The notes beneath the pieces were generated by a model. It did no database searches, had not been told where the DNA came from, and worked only from the letters and a program-made list of their open reading frames with translations. The translations under genes and the position numbers were made by a program. A stretch of DNA of 64,000 nt from Planctomycetaceae bacterium (GTDB lineage: Bacteria > Planctomycetota > Planctomycetia > Pirellulales > Pirellulaceae), in contig RECD01000088.1 in NCBI GenBank assembly GCA_007694185.1, positions 62,001 through 126,000 on the forward strand. The letters are read 5' to 3'. Each line of letters opens with the position of its first letter. Within the stretch, counting starts at the first letter, position 1. Below are positions 56,630-64,000 of this stretch, one piece after another.

Positions 56630-59041
56630 TCAAGCGGCCCCGGCCAACTTAGACGGAGCCTGCCGTGCCCGAGCCATGCTCTCATCCGCGTCATGCCCGG
56701 CCTCTCCGTACCGGCGATCGAGAGTATCCAAGTGCCGCGCGACCAAGGCTTGAGCCTGATCGATCTCGCGAAGCTCGAGCCTGCCGAGATTCACGATCTG
56801 CTTTCGAACCTGCCGTGCCTGCCTGCGTGGTAGAGCCCCCAACAGGGCTTCCGCCACCGATGGTGGCAAACCACACACCGCCAATACCGCTTGCCGGCCC
56901 TCGACCATCGCCAAGGCCTCGCGCAGTCGCCAAGGTTCCGCTTCGATCAGGCGGTCCTGCGGCCGGATGGCAGCCGGTTCGGCGACCGAACGAACCCGCT
57001 GGAATTGATCTCCGGGAGATCCCTCCGCCACTCCCGTCGCTCTCGACTGAGTCTGCGACATCTCTTCGAGGATCGCACTCAAGGCAGCCATCCCCAAAGG
57101 GGTCGATCGGCTCGCCTCCAACGACTCGGCCTCGAACAAACTTGACAAAGCGTCGTCGGATCGCTGCGGAAGGCTGCACAAACGCGTGCGAAGTTGCGCG
57201 GCAATGTCCTCCATCACTTCCGGGGGCGGCAGAGCTAACTTGGATAACCGACGCATCGCCTCGGACTTCAATTCGCCACCGAGGTTGGGGACCAAATCGG
57301 CCGCCAAGCCGGGCGGGATCGAGGCGAGGATGATGGCAACGGTTTGCGGGTGCTCTTCCCGAAGCCGCGCGACCAAGGTAGGCGGATCGACCTCGGTCAG
57401 AAACGCCAACGGATAGTTCGTCGCCCGGCCTAAATCGGCGGCTACTCGCGTGCTCGTATCCCGTTCGCCCGGGTGGGAAGCCACGCCCTCCGATCCCGAC
57501 CAATGCTCCTCGCTCGATTCCTGACGAATCGAGCGCTGCGAGTCGGCCGAGTCACAGGACGGGGCGACCGACGACCACGCATCGCTGGGCCAAAACCAGC
57601 GGGTCGCGACGACGAGCCCCAACGCCACAACCAATCCCAACAGATACAAACCGCTCTCGATCAATCGTTCCGTCCAGCCCTCGGCAACTTTAGCAACGAC
57701 CGCCTCCGAATCCGGCAGATCGGGATAATCCCAGACGTGTACCCGGGCTGCCGCCTCCTCCGAATCCGCTGCCATCGGCAGCAAAGGGGTCACGGCATCC
57801 CGAATTCGCCTCTCCGTCTCCACCCGCAGGCGTTGCCGGACCTCCTCGGTCGGGACCGGCAGATCAACCTCGGAACTCCCAGGATACTGACGAAGAAACT
57901 GCTGCCGCAGCGTCTTGTCGTAGTAACTGGATGGCAGCCCGACCGTGACCCGAACCCGTCGCACCTGTGCCGCGACAGCCGTGGACGGGTCAACCCGCAG
58001 GTCCCGTCGGGCCGTTTGCTCACCGCCGGTGCCCTGCTCACGGGTGCGATGTTCAGACCGATGGAAAGCGGTCGTACCAGCGGATCGATCGAGCAGAACC
58101 GGACGACTGACGGAGAAGGAGGTGGCGAATTCCTGCGAACGGCCAACGCCACCTGCAGCCCCTACTTCCGATTCGCCCGAATGGGGTGCCCCCATCGATC
58201 CCACCTCGGAATTTTCTTCATCCGCCCCTGCCCATCGCTTGGGGAAATCGAGTTCGACATGAGCGGCAACCCGCAGATCGCCATAACCGACCAAAGCTCG
58301 GAGGATCTTTTGTTCGTAAGCCTGCTCCTCCTCGAGTCGCTTGCGGAGCAGGGGGTCTCCTTCCTGCCAAGCCGATTCCGACTGCGAAGCGTTCGTATCG
58401 ATGACCGCCACGTCATCCCCGTTCAGACCGGCATACGACGCCCGGACAAGCTCCTTGATCATCCCGATACGGGCTTTGCCCAAAGGCTCTGTCCCCTCAG
58501 GCGAAACGACCACGGACGCCGATTGAGCCCGACTGCGTGACAAGCCTGGACGCTCTCCACGGTCATACTCGACACTGGCCCAGCGAACATCCGGAAACGA
58601 CGCGATGATCTTGCGTCCCAAGTCCTGAGCCTTGGCGTGGGCCTCACGAGAACTGCGTTGCTCACTCGACTCAAATAAGCTCGCTTTGTCCATCGCCTCT
58701 TGGAGACGCGATCGGAGTGCCAACGGCAGGGAATCCGAATCTCGCAATACGGACAGGTATTCGTTGCGATTCGAAAGCGGCACCCGAATTTGACGCCCCT
58801 CTCGGACCCACGCAGTCAATCCCGCTTGGCTAAAGGCCAATTCGATCGAGTCGACTTCGGCCTCGCTGAGTATTCGCCCGCCGAATAGCACCTCCGATTG
58901 CGGCACAGAGCCGAACCGCACCAGCCAAAGCAAGCCGATGCTGATGAGACACATCAACGCGGACGCCAGCAACCGTGAGCTCCAGGGCAGCGCACGGAAA
59001 CGGTCGCATATCCGCTGGAAAGCCTCGAGGGGTGGATTCAT
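56630..59041 (-). CDS. FliF-FliG fusion: flagellar MS-ring protein joined to rotor switch protein
   Basis: 803 residues from the ATG at 59041. FliF part: membrane helix about 22-43, ring-building motifs (SVPQSEVLFGG, KASLFESSEQRSSREAHAKAQDLGRKI, DLGRKIIASFPDVRWASVEYD, ASVVVSPEG), a long variable periplasmic loop, and a second membrane helix about 462-480. After a linker (485-540) comes a FliG part: middle domain with LREEHPQTVAIILASIP (560-576) and a C-terminal domain with AVLAVCGLPPSVAEALLGALPRRQARQVRKQI (718-749). The FliG N-terminal domain, which normally binds the FliF tail, is missing, as expected if covalent fusion replaces it. No frameshift is needed; the frame is continuous. Confidence 0.85.
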   Translation of the reverse strand: MNPPLEAFQRICDRFRALPWSSRLLASALMCLISIGLLWLVRFGSVPQSEVLFGGRILSEAEVDSIELAFSQAGLTAWVREGRQIRVPLSNRNEYLSVLRDSDSLPLALRSRLQEAMDKASLFESSEQRSSREAHAKAQDLGRKIIASFPDVRWASVEYDRGERPGLSRSRAQSASVVVSPEGTEPLGKARIGMIKELVRASYAGLNGDDVAVIDTNASQSESAWQEGDPLLRKRLEEEQAYEQKILRALVGYGDLRVAAHVELDFPKRWAGADEENSEVGSMGAPHSGESEVGAAGGVGRSQEFATSFSVSRPVLLDRSAGTTAFHRSEHRTREQGTGGEQTARRDLRVDPSTAVAAQVRRVRVTVGLPSSYYDKTLRQQFLRQYPGSSEVDLPVPTEEVRQRLRVETERRIRDAVTPLLPMAADSEEAAARVHVWDYPDLPDSEAVVAKVAEGWTERLIESGLYLLGLVVALGLVVATRWFWPSDAWSSVAPSCDSADSQRSIRQESSEEHWSGSEGVASHPGERDTSTRVAADLGRATNYPLAFLTEVDPPTLVARLREEHPQTVAIILASIPPGLAADLVPNLGGELKSEAMRRLSKLALPPPEVMEDIAAQLRTRLCSLPQRSDDALSSLFEAESLEASRSTPLGMAALSAILEEMSQTQSRATGVAEGSPGDQFQRVRSVAEPAAIRPQDRLIEAEPWRLREALAMVEGRQAVLAVCGLPPSVAEALLGALPRRQARQVRKQIVNLGRLELREIDQAQALVARHLDTLDRRYGEAGHDADESMARARQAPSKLAGAA

Positions 59042-59075
59042 GGTGATCAGTCCGTGACACTCGCCCCGTCGTCGC

Positions 59076-59537
59076 TCAAGCCGCCTTTCGAGTCGATGCG
59101 ATCGGATTGGCATCGGGCAGGGTGATCGTCACAGCAACACCACCTTGGGGGCAATTCTGCCAATGGGGCTTGCAACCCAATCCGGCAGCAGCGAGCGAAA
59201 CCGGCAGTTCCCGATCCTCCACACCCCCCACCGAGTCCGCGATCTCCAACTCGATACCCTGTACCGAATGGACCGCAGTGACCGTGAGCTCTCCCCCATC
59301 GGACATGGGCTTCAACGAGCCGCGGACAAGGCTCTTGAGCAAATCGCTAAGCAACTCCGGATCGGCCGTCGTCATCAAATCGATCGGCACGGCCAAATCA
59401 AAGTGGATCGGCGCGGGATGCTCCCGAAGCAAGGGAAAGATCACACATTCGACCAGCACCGCTAACTTGACGGGTGTTCGGTCGACTGCTGCCCTCGACG
59501 CCTGGAAAGGCACTCGCCCTGAAGATCTGTCCGACAT
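59076..59537 (-). CDS. small HATPase-like protein with degenerate nucleotide-binding motifs
   Basis: 153 residues from the ATG at 59537, chosen for GGGAG 7 bases upstream over the longer frame. The layout fits the ATPase half of histidine or anti-sigma kinases: PIHFDLAVPIDLMTTADPELLSDLLKSLVRG, a beta pair GGELTVTAVHSVQGIELEIADSVGG, then AAAGLGCKPHWQNCPQGGVAVTITLP. The N-box Asn is absent (DLLKSLV) and the G1 box is ADSVGG instead of DxGxG, so ATP binding is doubtful. It lies 34 bases ahead of the fliF-fliG fusion and is probably co-transcribed. A chemotaxis or motor-linked adaptor role is conceivable. Confidence 0.6.
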   Translation of the reverse strand: MSDRSSGRVPFQASRAAVDRTPVKLAVLVECVIFPLLREHPAPIHFDLAVPIDLMTTADPELLSDLLKSLVRGSLKPMSDGGELTVTAVHSVQGIELEIADSVGGVEDRELPVSLAAAGLGCKPHWQNCPQGGVAVTITLPDANPIASTRKAA

Positions 59538-59685
59538 GCTTCTCTCCCTGAACTCCCGAAACACCTCATAAACCGCCCATCCTGCGGCTTGATAAAGGTG
59601 TCCATAAAGGATCAAGGGAGCCGGCCACAAGAGCGAAAAGATCTTACGGTCGTGACCATGCCAATGTCGAACAAAAACGGACGGC

Positions 59686-60294
59686 TCACGCCTCCGCTGA
59701 CTCGGCCACGGCAGCGGTTTCTTCACTCGCGAATGACGGCTTGATACTCGCCTTCTTCACGCGGTCGTTCTTACCGACCAATTCCAAAATGGCGCGAGTC
59801 CCGGCATCACCCAACCGCGGCGTCGCCAACCGGACGACTCGCGTGTAACCACCGGGCCGATCGACAAACCGTTCGGCAACCCGATCGAACAAGACCTGGG
59901 TCGCCTGCTTGTCACCGATCAGTTGCAACACGCGACGACGGGCATTGACGACGGGGGCACGAGCCGCCGCCCATTTCTGCCACTCCTCGCTCTTTCGCCA
60001 CGCTTTGTATTCGTCAGAGCCACGCGGACCCGGCGTCGCGAACTTCTTCGCCTCTTCCGCCGAAATCAACGACTTCTTGGCAATCGTGATGCATTTTTCG
60101 ACCAACGGCCGGACTTCCTTGGCCTTTTCGAGCGTGGTCACGATACGCCCGGGGACCTTGGGAACATTCCCAGCCAACTCGGCCACCTCGGGGTCGCGTT
60201 CGGTCAAGAATATGGCACTCGCCAAGTTCTTCAACAAGGCTTTACGGTGACTGGGACTACGCCCCAGAACGCGGCTTTTTCTACGGTGTCGCAT
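59686..60294 (-). CDS. rplQ: 50S ribosomal protein L17 with an internal insertion
   Basis: 202 residues against about 120-130 in most bacteria. The N-terminus MRHRRKSRVLGRSPSHRKALLKNLASA and the C-terminal GGYTRVVRLATPRLGDAGTRAILELVG are classic L17. About 45 extra residues rich in Lys, Glu and Ala (near 70-115) separate the first conserved half from NARRRVLQLIGD, and a Glu/Ala tail follows. It sits directly downstream of rpoA, its usual place. The gap to the next gene on the strand is 148 bases. Confidence 0.95.
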   Translation of the reverse strand: MRHRRKSRVLGRSPSHRKALLKNLASAIFLTERDPEVAELAGNVPKVPGRIVTTLEKAKEVRPLVEKCITIAKKSLISAEEAKKFATPGPRGSDEYKAWRKSEEWQKWAAARAPVVNARRRVLQLIGDKQATQVLFDRVAERFVDRPGGYTRVVRLATPRLGDAGTRAILELVGKNDRVKKASIKPSFASEETAAVAESAEA

Positions 60295-60413
60295 GGTTCG
60301 GTCCGTTGCCGAAGCAACTAATTCGATTCGAAAGGTAAGGTGATGTGTTCAAATCGCCAGGTCGGTGTCGACGATCCCAAATGAACCAACAACACCCACG
60401 GCTCAGTTTCAGG

Positions 60414-61400
60414 TCACAGCGAAGCCGAAGGCACCCGCATTCCCAAATGGAGGCCATACTGGGCCAATTTTTCACGAACCTCGTTCAGGGTCGTGTCGCC
60501 AAAATTGCGAACCTCTAACAATTGATCCTCCGTACGCTGCACCAAATCGCGCAGGGTCGCGATGTTCTCGCTCTCCAAGCAATTGTTGGCCCGCACGGAA
60601 AGCTTTAATTCAGCCAACTTCATGTTCAGCTTGCTCTCCAACTGAACTTCCGCCGAACCCGTCCCCCCACGGCCAGCAGAGAAAATACTTGGCCCCAACT
60701 CGCGATACTGCACGAACGGGTTGAGGTGCTTGCGGAGGATCTTGGCCGCTTCGATCAAAGCCAGTTCGGGAGAAAGCGAACCGTCCGTCCAAACCTCCAA
60801 GATCAGCCGATCGTAGTTCGTCTTTTGGCCGACCCGCGTGTCCTCCACCTGATACCGAACCCGGGTCACCGGGCTGAACACCGCATCGACCGGAATGATC
60901 CCGATCTCGTGATCGACCACACTGTGTTCGGTGCTGGGAACGTACCCGCGTCCGTTCTCGACGACCATTTCCATCATGAACGGGACGTCACGGGTCAGCG
61001 TGGCCACCACATGCTCACGGTTGATGATCTCGACGTCCGCATCCGTCTCGATGTCCCCGCCGGTCAACACCCCGGCCTTGTTGCTCTCCAGAGTGATCAC
61101 ACGCGTCGCATCGCTGCTGTTCCGCACGATCAAACTCTTGACGTTCAACACGATGTCGGTGACGTCTTCGACCACGCCTTCGATGGTCGTGAACTCGTGC
61201 TGAGCCCCGCGAATCTTGATCTGAGTCACCGCACTGCCCATCAGGCTGCTGAGCAGCACCCGACGGAGGCTGTTACCAACACTCGCACCGAACCCCCGCT
61301 CGAAAGGCTCCGCGACGAACCTCCCGTAAGTCGCTGACAGCGTTTCGCGATCAACCTCCAGAGTCCCGGGCAACTCCATTCCGCGCCAACGAATGTGCAT
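60414..61400 (-). CDS. rpoA: DNA-directed RNA polymerase alpha subunit
   Basis: 329 residues from the ATG at 61400 (AAGG upstream). N-terminal dimerisation domain: [28 protein letters not shown] and the [19 protein letters not shown] segment. C-terminal domain: LELSVRANN-type motif (here [44 protein letters not shown]), which binds UP elements and activators. It follows rpsK by 81 bases; rpsD, often between the two in other bacteria, is missing here. Confidence 0.97.
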   Translation of the reverse strand: MHIRWRGMELPGTLEVDRETLSATYGRFVAEPFERGFGASVGNSLRRVLLSSLMGSAVTQIKIRGAQHEFTTIEGVVEDVTDIVLNVKSLIVRNSSDATRVITLESNKAGVLTGGDIETDADVEIINREHVVATLTRDVPFMMEMVVENGRGYVPSTEHSVVDHEIGIIPVDAVFSPVTRVRYQVEDTRVGQKTNYDRLILEVWTDGSLSPELALIEAAKILRKHLNPFVQYRELGPSIFSAGRGGTGSAEVQLESKLNMKLAELKLSVRANNCLESENIATLRDLVQRTEDQLLEVRNFGDTTLNEVREKLAQYGLHLGMRVPSASL

Positions 61401-61481
61401 CGGAAACAACCTTCTCAGTAAATAATGAATGGGCCAAGCGACGCCAACCGATGGCGCAGGGACAATCCGCAAAAAATCCGA

Positions 61482-61865
61482 TCAGACACGCCGCTTTTTG
61501 CGAGGGCGACAGCCGTTGTGCGGAATGGGCGTCACATCCTCGATCAACTTCACGTTCAATCCGGCAGCCTGCAGCGACGTGATCGCACTTTCCCTACCAG
61601 ACCCCGGCCCCTTGACCCGAACCTCCACGTCACGCATCCCAAACTTGGTCGCCTTCTCGGCCGCTTGCTGGGCAGCGCACTGGCCGGCAAACGGAGTGCT
61701 CTTGCGACTCCCCTTGAACCCGGACGTTCCGGCGGTCGCCCAACAGAGCGTGTCGCCACGCGGGTCGGTGACCGTCACCGTCGTGTTGTTGAACGTGCTG
61801 TGAATGTGCACGATCCCGCTGCTGACATTCCGCCGAACGCGCTTCTTCTTATTCGTCTTTGCCAC
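61482..61865 (-). CDS. rpsK: 30S ribosomal protein S11
   Basis: 127 residues, starting at GTG (61865) with AGGG about 9 bases upstream. The conserved stretches [46 protein letters not shown] and [18 protein letters not shown] identify S11 of the platform of the small subunit. It follows rpsM by 128 bases. Confidence 0.97.
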   Translation of the reverse strand: MAKTNKKKRVRRNVSSGIVHIHSTFNNTTVTVTDPRGDTLCWATAGTSGFKGSRKSTPFAGQCAAQQAAEKATKFGMRDVEVRVKGPGSGRESAITSLQAAGLNVKLIEDVTPIPHNGCRPRKKRRV

Positions 61866-61993
61866 CGAAAACCCTATGAAACCGATTCTGTCATGTGCTC
61901 CGCAGCGCCCCTGACCACCAACCGTGGCCGAGAACCAACTACGCCCTAAACCGAATCACCGCCGCCCCCTGGACAACCGGCAACTGACGGACA

Positions 61994-62377
61994 TTACCGC
62001 AAGTCCTTGACGCCCTTCTTGCCAGCGACCGTCTTCCGAGGGCCCTTCCGAGTCCGGGCGTTCGTCTTGGTCCGCTGACCACGCACCGGCAATCCGACAC
62101 GATGCCGAACCCCGCGATAACACTTGATCTCACGAAGCCGACTGATATTCTGCGTCACCTGCCGGCGAAGCGGGCCTTCCACCGTGTAATCACGCTCGAG
62201 AGCCGAAGCCAAACGGCTCAACTCCTCCTCTGTCAAGTCGCTCGCACGACGCAGAGGATCGATCTGCAACCGCTCGCAAATCTCGCGAGCGGTGTAGAGA
62301 CCGACACCGTAAAGGTAGGTCAAAGAGTACTGAATCTGCTTTTCATTGGGGATATCGACCCCCATCATACGCGGCAT
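61994..62377 (-). CDS. rpsM: 30S ribosomal protein S13
   Basis: 127 residues from the ATG at 62377, where GGAGG stands 6 bases upstream; the longer open frame is not coding. [26 protein letters not shown] and [28 protein letters not shown] are typical S13. It is the first gene of the rpsM-rpsK-rpoA-rplQ block. rpmJ and infA, often just upstream in other genomes, are not seen; folA is there instead. Confidence 0.97.
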   Translation of the reverse strand: MPRMMGVDIPNEKQIQYSLTYLYGVGLYTAREICERLQIDPLRRASDLTEEELSRLASALERDYTVEGPLRRQVTQNISRLREIKCYRGVRHRVGLPVRGQRTKTNARTRKGPRKTVAGKKGVKDLR

Positions 62378-62513
62378 GGAGAACCTCCGGGACGACCGGT
62401 GTTTGAGCGAGCCGAGCGTCCTACCTCGCCGGGCGAAGGGACGCCGAGCCGGTACTACAGGGAAGGAGCGCTGATCGGCGGCCCAAGAATATAGATTGAA
62501 GTTCCGGAAAGAC

Positions 62514-63065
62514 TCAATGGGGACCGGCAAATTTTGAGCCGGTTTTTTTTTCCAAAACCCATTTTTGCAGCTCGGTTGGCGAAGAATCACGCCCCGTTTG
62601 GGGGACCCGAACGACCTCCCGCAAGCGAAATCCCGGCCATTCCGGTTCGATTCGCGTGTCGCCGGGCACTTCGGACCAAACTCGGGTCAACCAGATTTGC
62701 CCCACCCAAGGAAATAGCGAGCGATAAATTTCGGCCCCGCCGACCACGAATCCCGTGGCGGACAACTCCCGGAGTCGTGCCAACGCTTCGACGGGCGAAC
62801 CGACCCGATCGACCAAATCGCTCGGATAGCCCCAATCCCCGTCGCGACTCAATACGATCGTCCTGCGTCCGGGCAACGGCCTGCCGATCGAATCGAACGT
62901 CTTGCGGCCCATCAGCAACGTGCCGCCCATGGTCAACCGCTTGAATCTCGCCAAGTCGCTACCGAGCCGCCAGGGCATCGTTCCCGCGCTGCCGATGACA
63001 CCCGTCGGGGTTGCGGCGACGACCATGATCAACGGCTGTCCCAAGTCGGCTTCCTCACCTTGCAT
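62514..63065 (-). CDS. folA: dihydrofolate reductase
   Basis: 183 residues. It reduces dihydrofolate with NADPH. Family motifs: [21 protein letters not shown] (substrate loop with the conserved Trp), [19 protein letters not shown] (NADPH binding), [19 protein letters not shown] (nucleotide loop). The last few residues ([12 protein letters not shown]) overlap, on the other strand, a perfect terminator-like hairpin. It lies between the TPR gene and the rpsM block on the same strand; 136 bases separate it from rpsM. Confidence 0.93.
   Translation of the reverse strand: MQGEEADLGQPLIMVVAATPTGVIGSAGTMPWRLGSDLARFKRLTMGGTLLMGRKTFDSIGRPLPGRRTIVLSRDGDWGYPSDLVDRVGSPVEALARLRELSATGFVVGGAEIYRSLFPWVGQIWLTRVWSEVPGDTRIEPEWPGFRLREVVRVPQTGRDSSPTELQKWVLEKKTGSKFAGPH
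62523..62551 (+). terminator. plus-strand intrinsic terminator inside the 3' end of folA
   Basis: ACCGGC (62523-62528) and GCCGGT (62538-62543) form a perfect 6-bp stem with a 9-base loop, followed by nine T (62543-62551) on the plus strand. On the minus strand, the coding direction of folA, the T-run would precede the stem, so it cannot end folA transcription. It would stop antisense transcription coming from the rpsM side. Confidence 0.5.
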
Positions 63066-63125
63066 TCAAGCCCCCGCCGCATCGACCGATCCGGACACTG
63101 ACCGCCCCGCGAGCTCGCGGGCATT

Positions 63126-64000
63126 TCAAGTGTCAATCAACGCTTCCGGAGGCAGCAGCGGCACCTTGTTTTCCTCGGTCTCCTGCTTTTCCCGCCACGG
63201 CTTCTCAGCTCGAAAGCTCTCCAACTCCTCCTCTAACTGCTCCAGTTGGTCGTGGTCTTGCTCCTTGGCCAATTCGACCGCCTGGGTGCTCCATTTGACG
63301 GCCGCCGCGAAATCACCGCTCTCGGCGTAACTAGCCCCCAGCGTGCTCAAAATGTGAGGTTCCTTGAATTCAGTCAGCTCGGAAGCCTCCGTGGCCAACT
63401 CGACCGCTCGCTTTCCGTCCCGAACCGTGTCCTGTGGGGAGGTCGCCAGCACCCAAGCCAGGTTGTTGAGAATGCCGCTCTTGAGTTGGGGGTCATCGAC
63501 CCCAATCTCGAGCGCCCGTTCGTAGTCTTGGATCGCTTCGGCGTGCTTCCCGAGCCCCAACAGCGTATCGCCACGGGTCCGCAAAGCCGACGTGTTTTCC
63601 GGATCACGTTCCAAAATCTCGGTCGTCAAAGCGATCGCCTTCCGCGGCCGGTTGTCGCGAATGTAGAGGCTAGCCAATTGCAGGGACCAAAACGGGTCCT
63701 CCGGACTGGCTTGGACGATCAACGTCATGTCGTTGATCGCGTCGGCGATCCGCCCCTCTTCCAACGCGATGTAACACCGAACCCGAACGGCGGCGACGCT
63801 GTCTGCCACCCTGGGCTCGACGCGAATCGCTTCGTCCAGGTCGGCCTTGGCCGCCTTGACGTCACCCCGCCCGAGCGAGATTTCGGCCCGTTGCAGCAAG
63901 GAGATCGGGTCCTTGGGTTGCATCGCCAAGGCTTTGCCGAAATCGGCCAACGCCTCGTCCTCTTGCCCCTCCGCCCGTCGAATCAACCCCCGCAACCGGT
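63126..64000 (-). CDS. tetratricopeptide-repeat protein, truncated by the window edge
   Basis: The frame is open to the right edge, so the N-terminus lies outside; at least 291 residues are present. At least six TPR units are clear (EDEALADFGKALAMQPKD, GDVKAAKADLDEAIRVEPR, GKHAEAIQDYERALEIG, NNLAWVLATSPQDTVRDGKRAVELATEA, LSTLGASYAESGDFAAAVKWSTQAVELA). The segment NNLAWVLATSPQ is typical of planctomycete TPR proteins. The C-terminus is Glu-rich. It is 60 bases upstream of folA on the same strand. Confidence 0.8.
   Translation of the reverse strand, partial: RLRGLIRRAEGQEDEALADFGKALAMQPKDPISLLQRAEISLGRGDVKAAKADLDEAIRVEPRVADSVAAVRVRCYIALEEGRIADAINDMTLIVQASPEDPFWSLQLASLYIRDNRPRKAIALTTEILERDPENTSALRTRGDTLLGLGKHAEAIQDYERALEIGVDDPQLKSGILNNLAWVLATSPQDTVRDGKRAVELATEASELTEFKEPHILSTLGASYAESGDFAAAVKWSTQAVELAKEQDHDQLEQLEEELESFRAEKPWREKQETEENKVPLLPPEALIDT

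Noticed and set aside
1-64000. Search for tRNA, rRNA, tmRNA, RNase P RNA, SRP RNA, insertion sequences, integrases and CRISPR arrays
   Set aside because: No characteristic motif (T-loop, repeat-spacer units, transposase motifs, terminal repeats) was found by reading the intergenic regions.

Overview
The window looks like a high-GC chromosome segment from a planctomycete, probably of the Pirellulales/Rhodopirellula type. The markers are secreted PVC-type c-heme proteins (CxxCH fused to beta-propeller and HEAT regions), the families DUF1549/DUF1553, DUF1501, DUF1587/1592/1588/1585 and DUF1552, many long secreted TPR, HEAT or LRR proteins, a stray ExbD, and a split ribosomal/rpoA cluster. I see no insertion sequence, phage, CRISPR array, tRNA or rRNA. 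The very long reverse-frame ORFs are antisense shadows typical of such DNA.

Layout. 1-9.8 kb: a secreted TPR protein diverging from a PQQ-type beta-propeller protein, a TTG-started cobL, a long-tailed csrA, an unknown gene with a palindrome in front, and a membrane FecR-like protein. 10.4-18.5 kb: rpe with a phosphatase-fold protein lacking catalytic residues, an exbD/TPR pair coupled by ATGA, an EVE-domain protein, and a FlgI-like HEAT lipoprotein coupled to an LRR membrane protein. 18.6-24.1 kb: uxaA-type dehydratase, sucC-sucD and an NAD-dependent epimerase. 24.3-32.4 kb: secreted PVC heme protein, isochorismatase-like hydrolase, polysaccharide deacetylase and a large secreted unknown. 32.6-39.1 kb: cimA-valS behind a structured leader, then a DnaQ-like exonuclease and tenA. 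39.2-52.1 kb: PVC heme protein, DUF1549/1553 + DUF1501, two atypical amidohydrolase-fold proteins, DUF1587/1592 + DUF1552. 52.2-64 kb, all on the minus strand: TPR protein, folA, rpsM, rpsK, rpoA, rplQ, a degenerate HATPase-like gene, a fliF-fliG fusion, fliH, fliI, fliJ, an unknown gene and a fructosamine-kinase-like gene.

The most interesting signals are these. (1) The roughly 300-nt leader of cimA-valS has a consensus promoter, a perfect 12-bp helix, four mutually complementary segments that can form either an antiterminator or an intrinsic terminator, and a terminator ending 17 nt before the start codon: a candidate undescribed attenuator or riboswitch. (2) FliF and FliG are joined in one polypeptide that lacks the FliG N-terminal domain. 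(3) Several enzyme-fold proteins have lost their catalytic residues (a histidine-phosphatase fold, two neighbouring amidohydrolase folds, a HATPase fold). (4) The palindrome GCGATCGC is far more frequent than base composition predicts. All functional calls rest on reading motifs by eye; no database search was possible.
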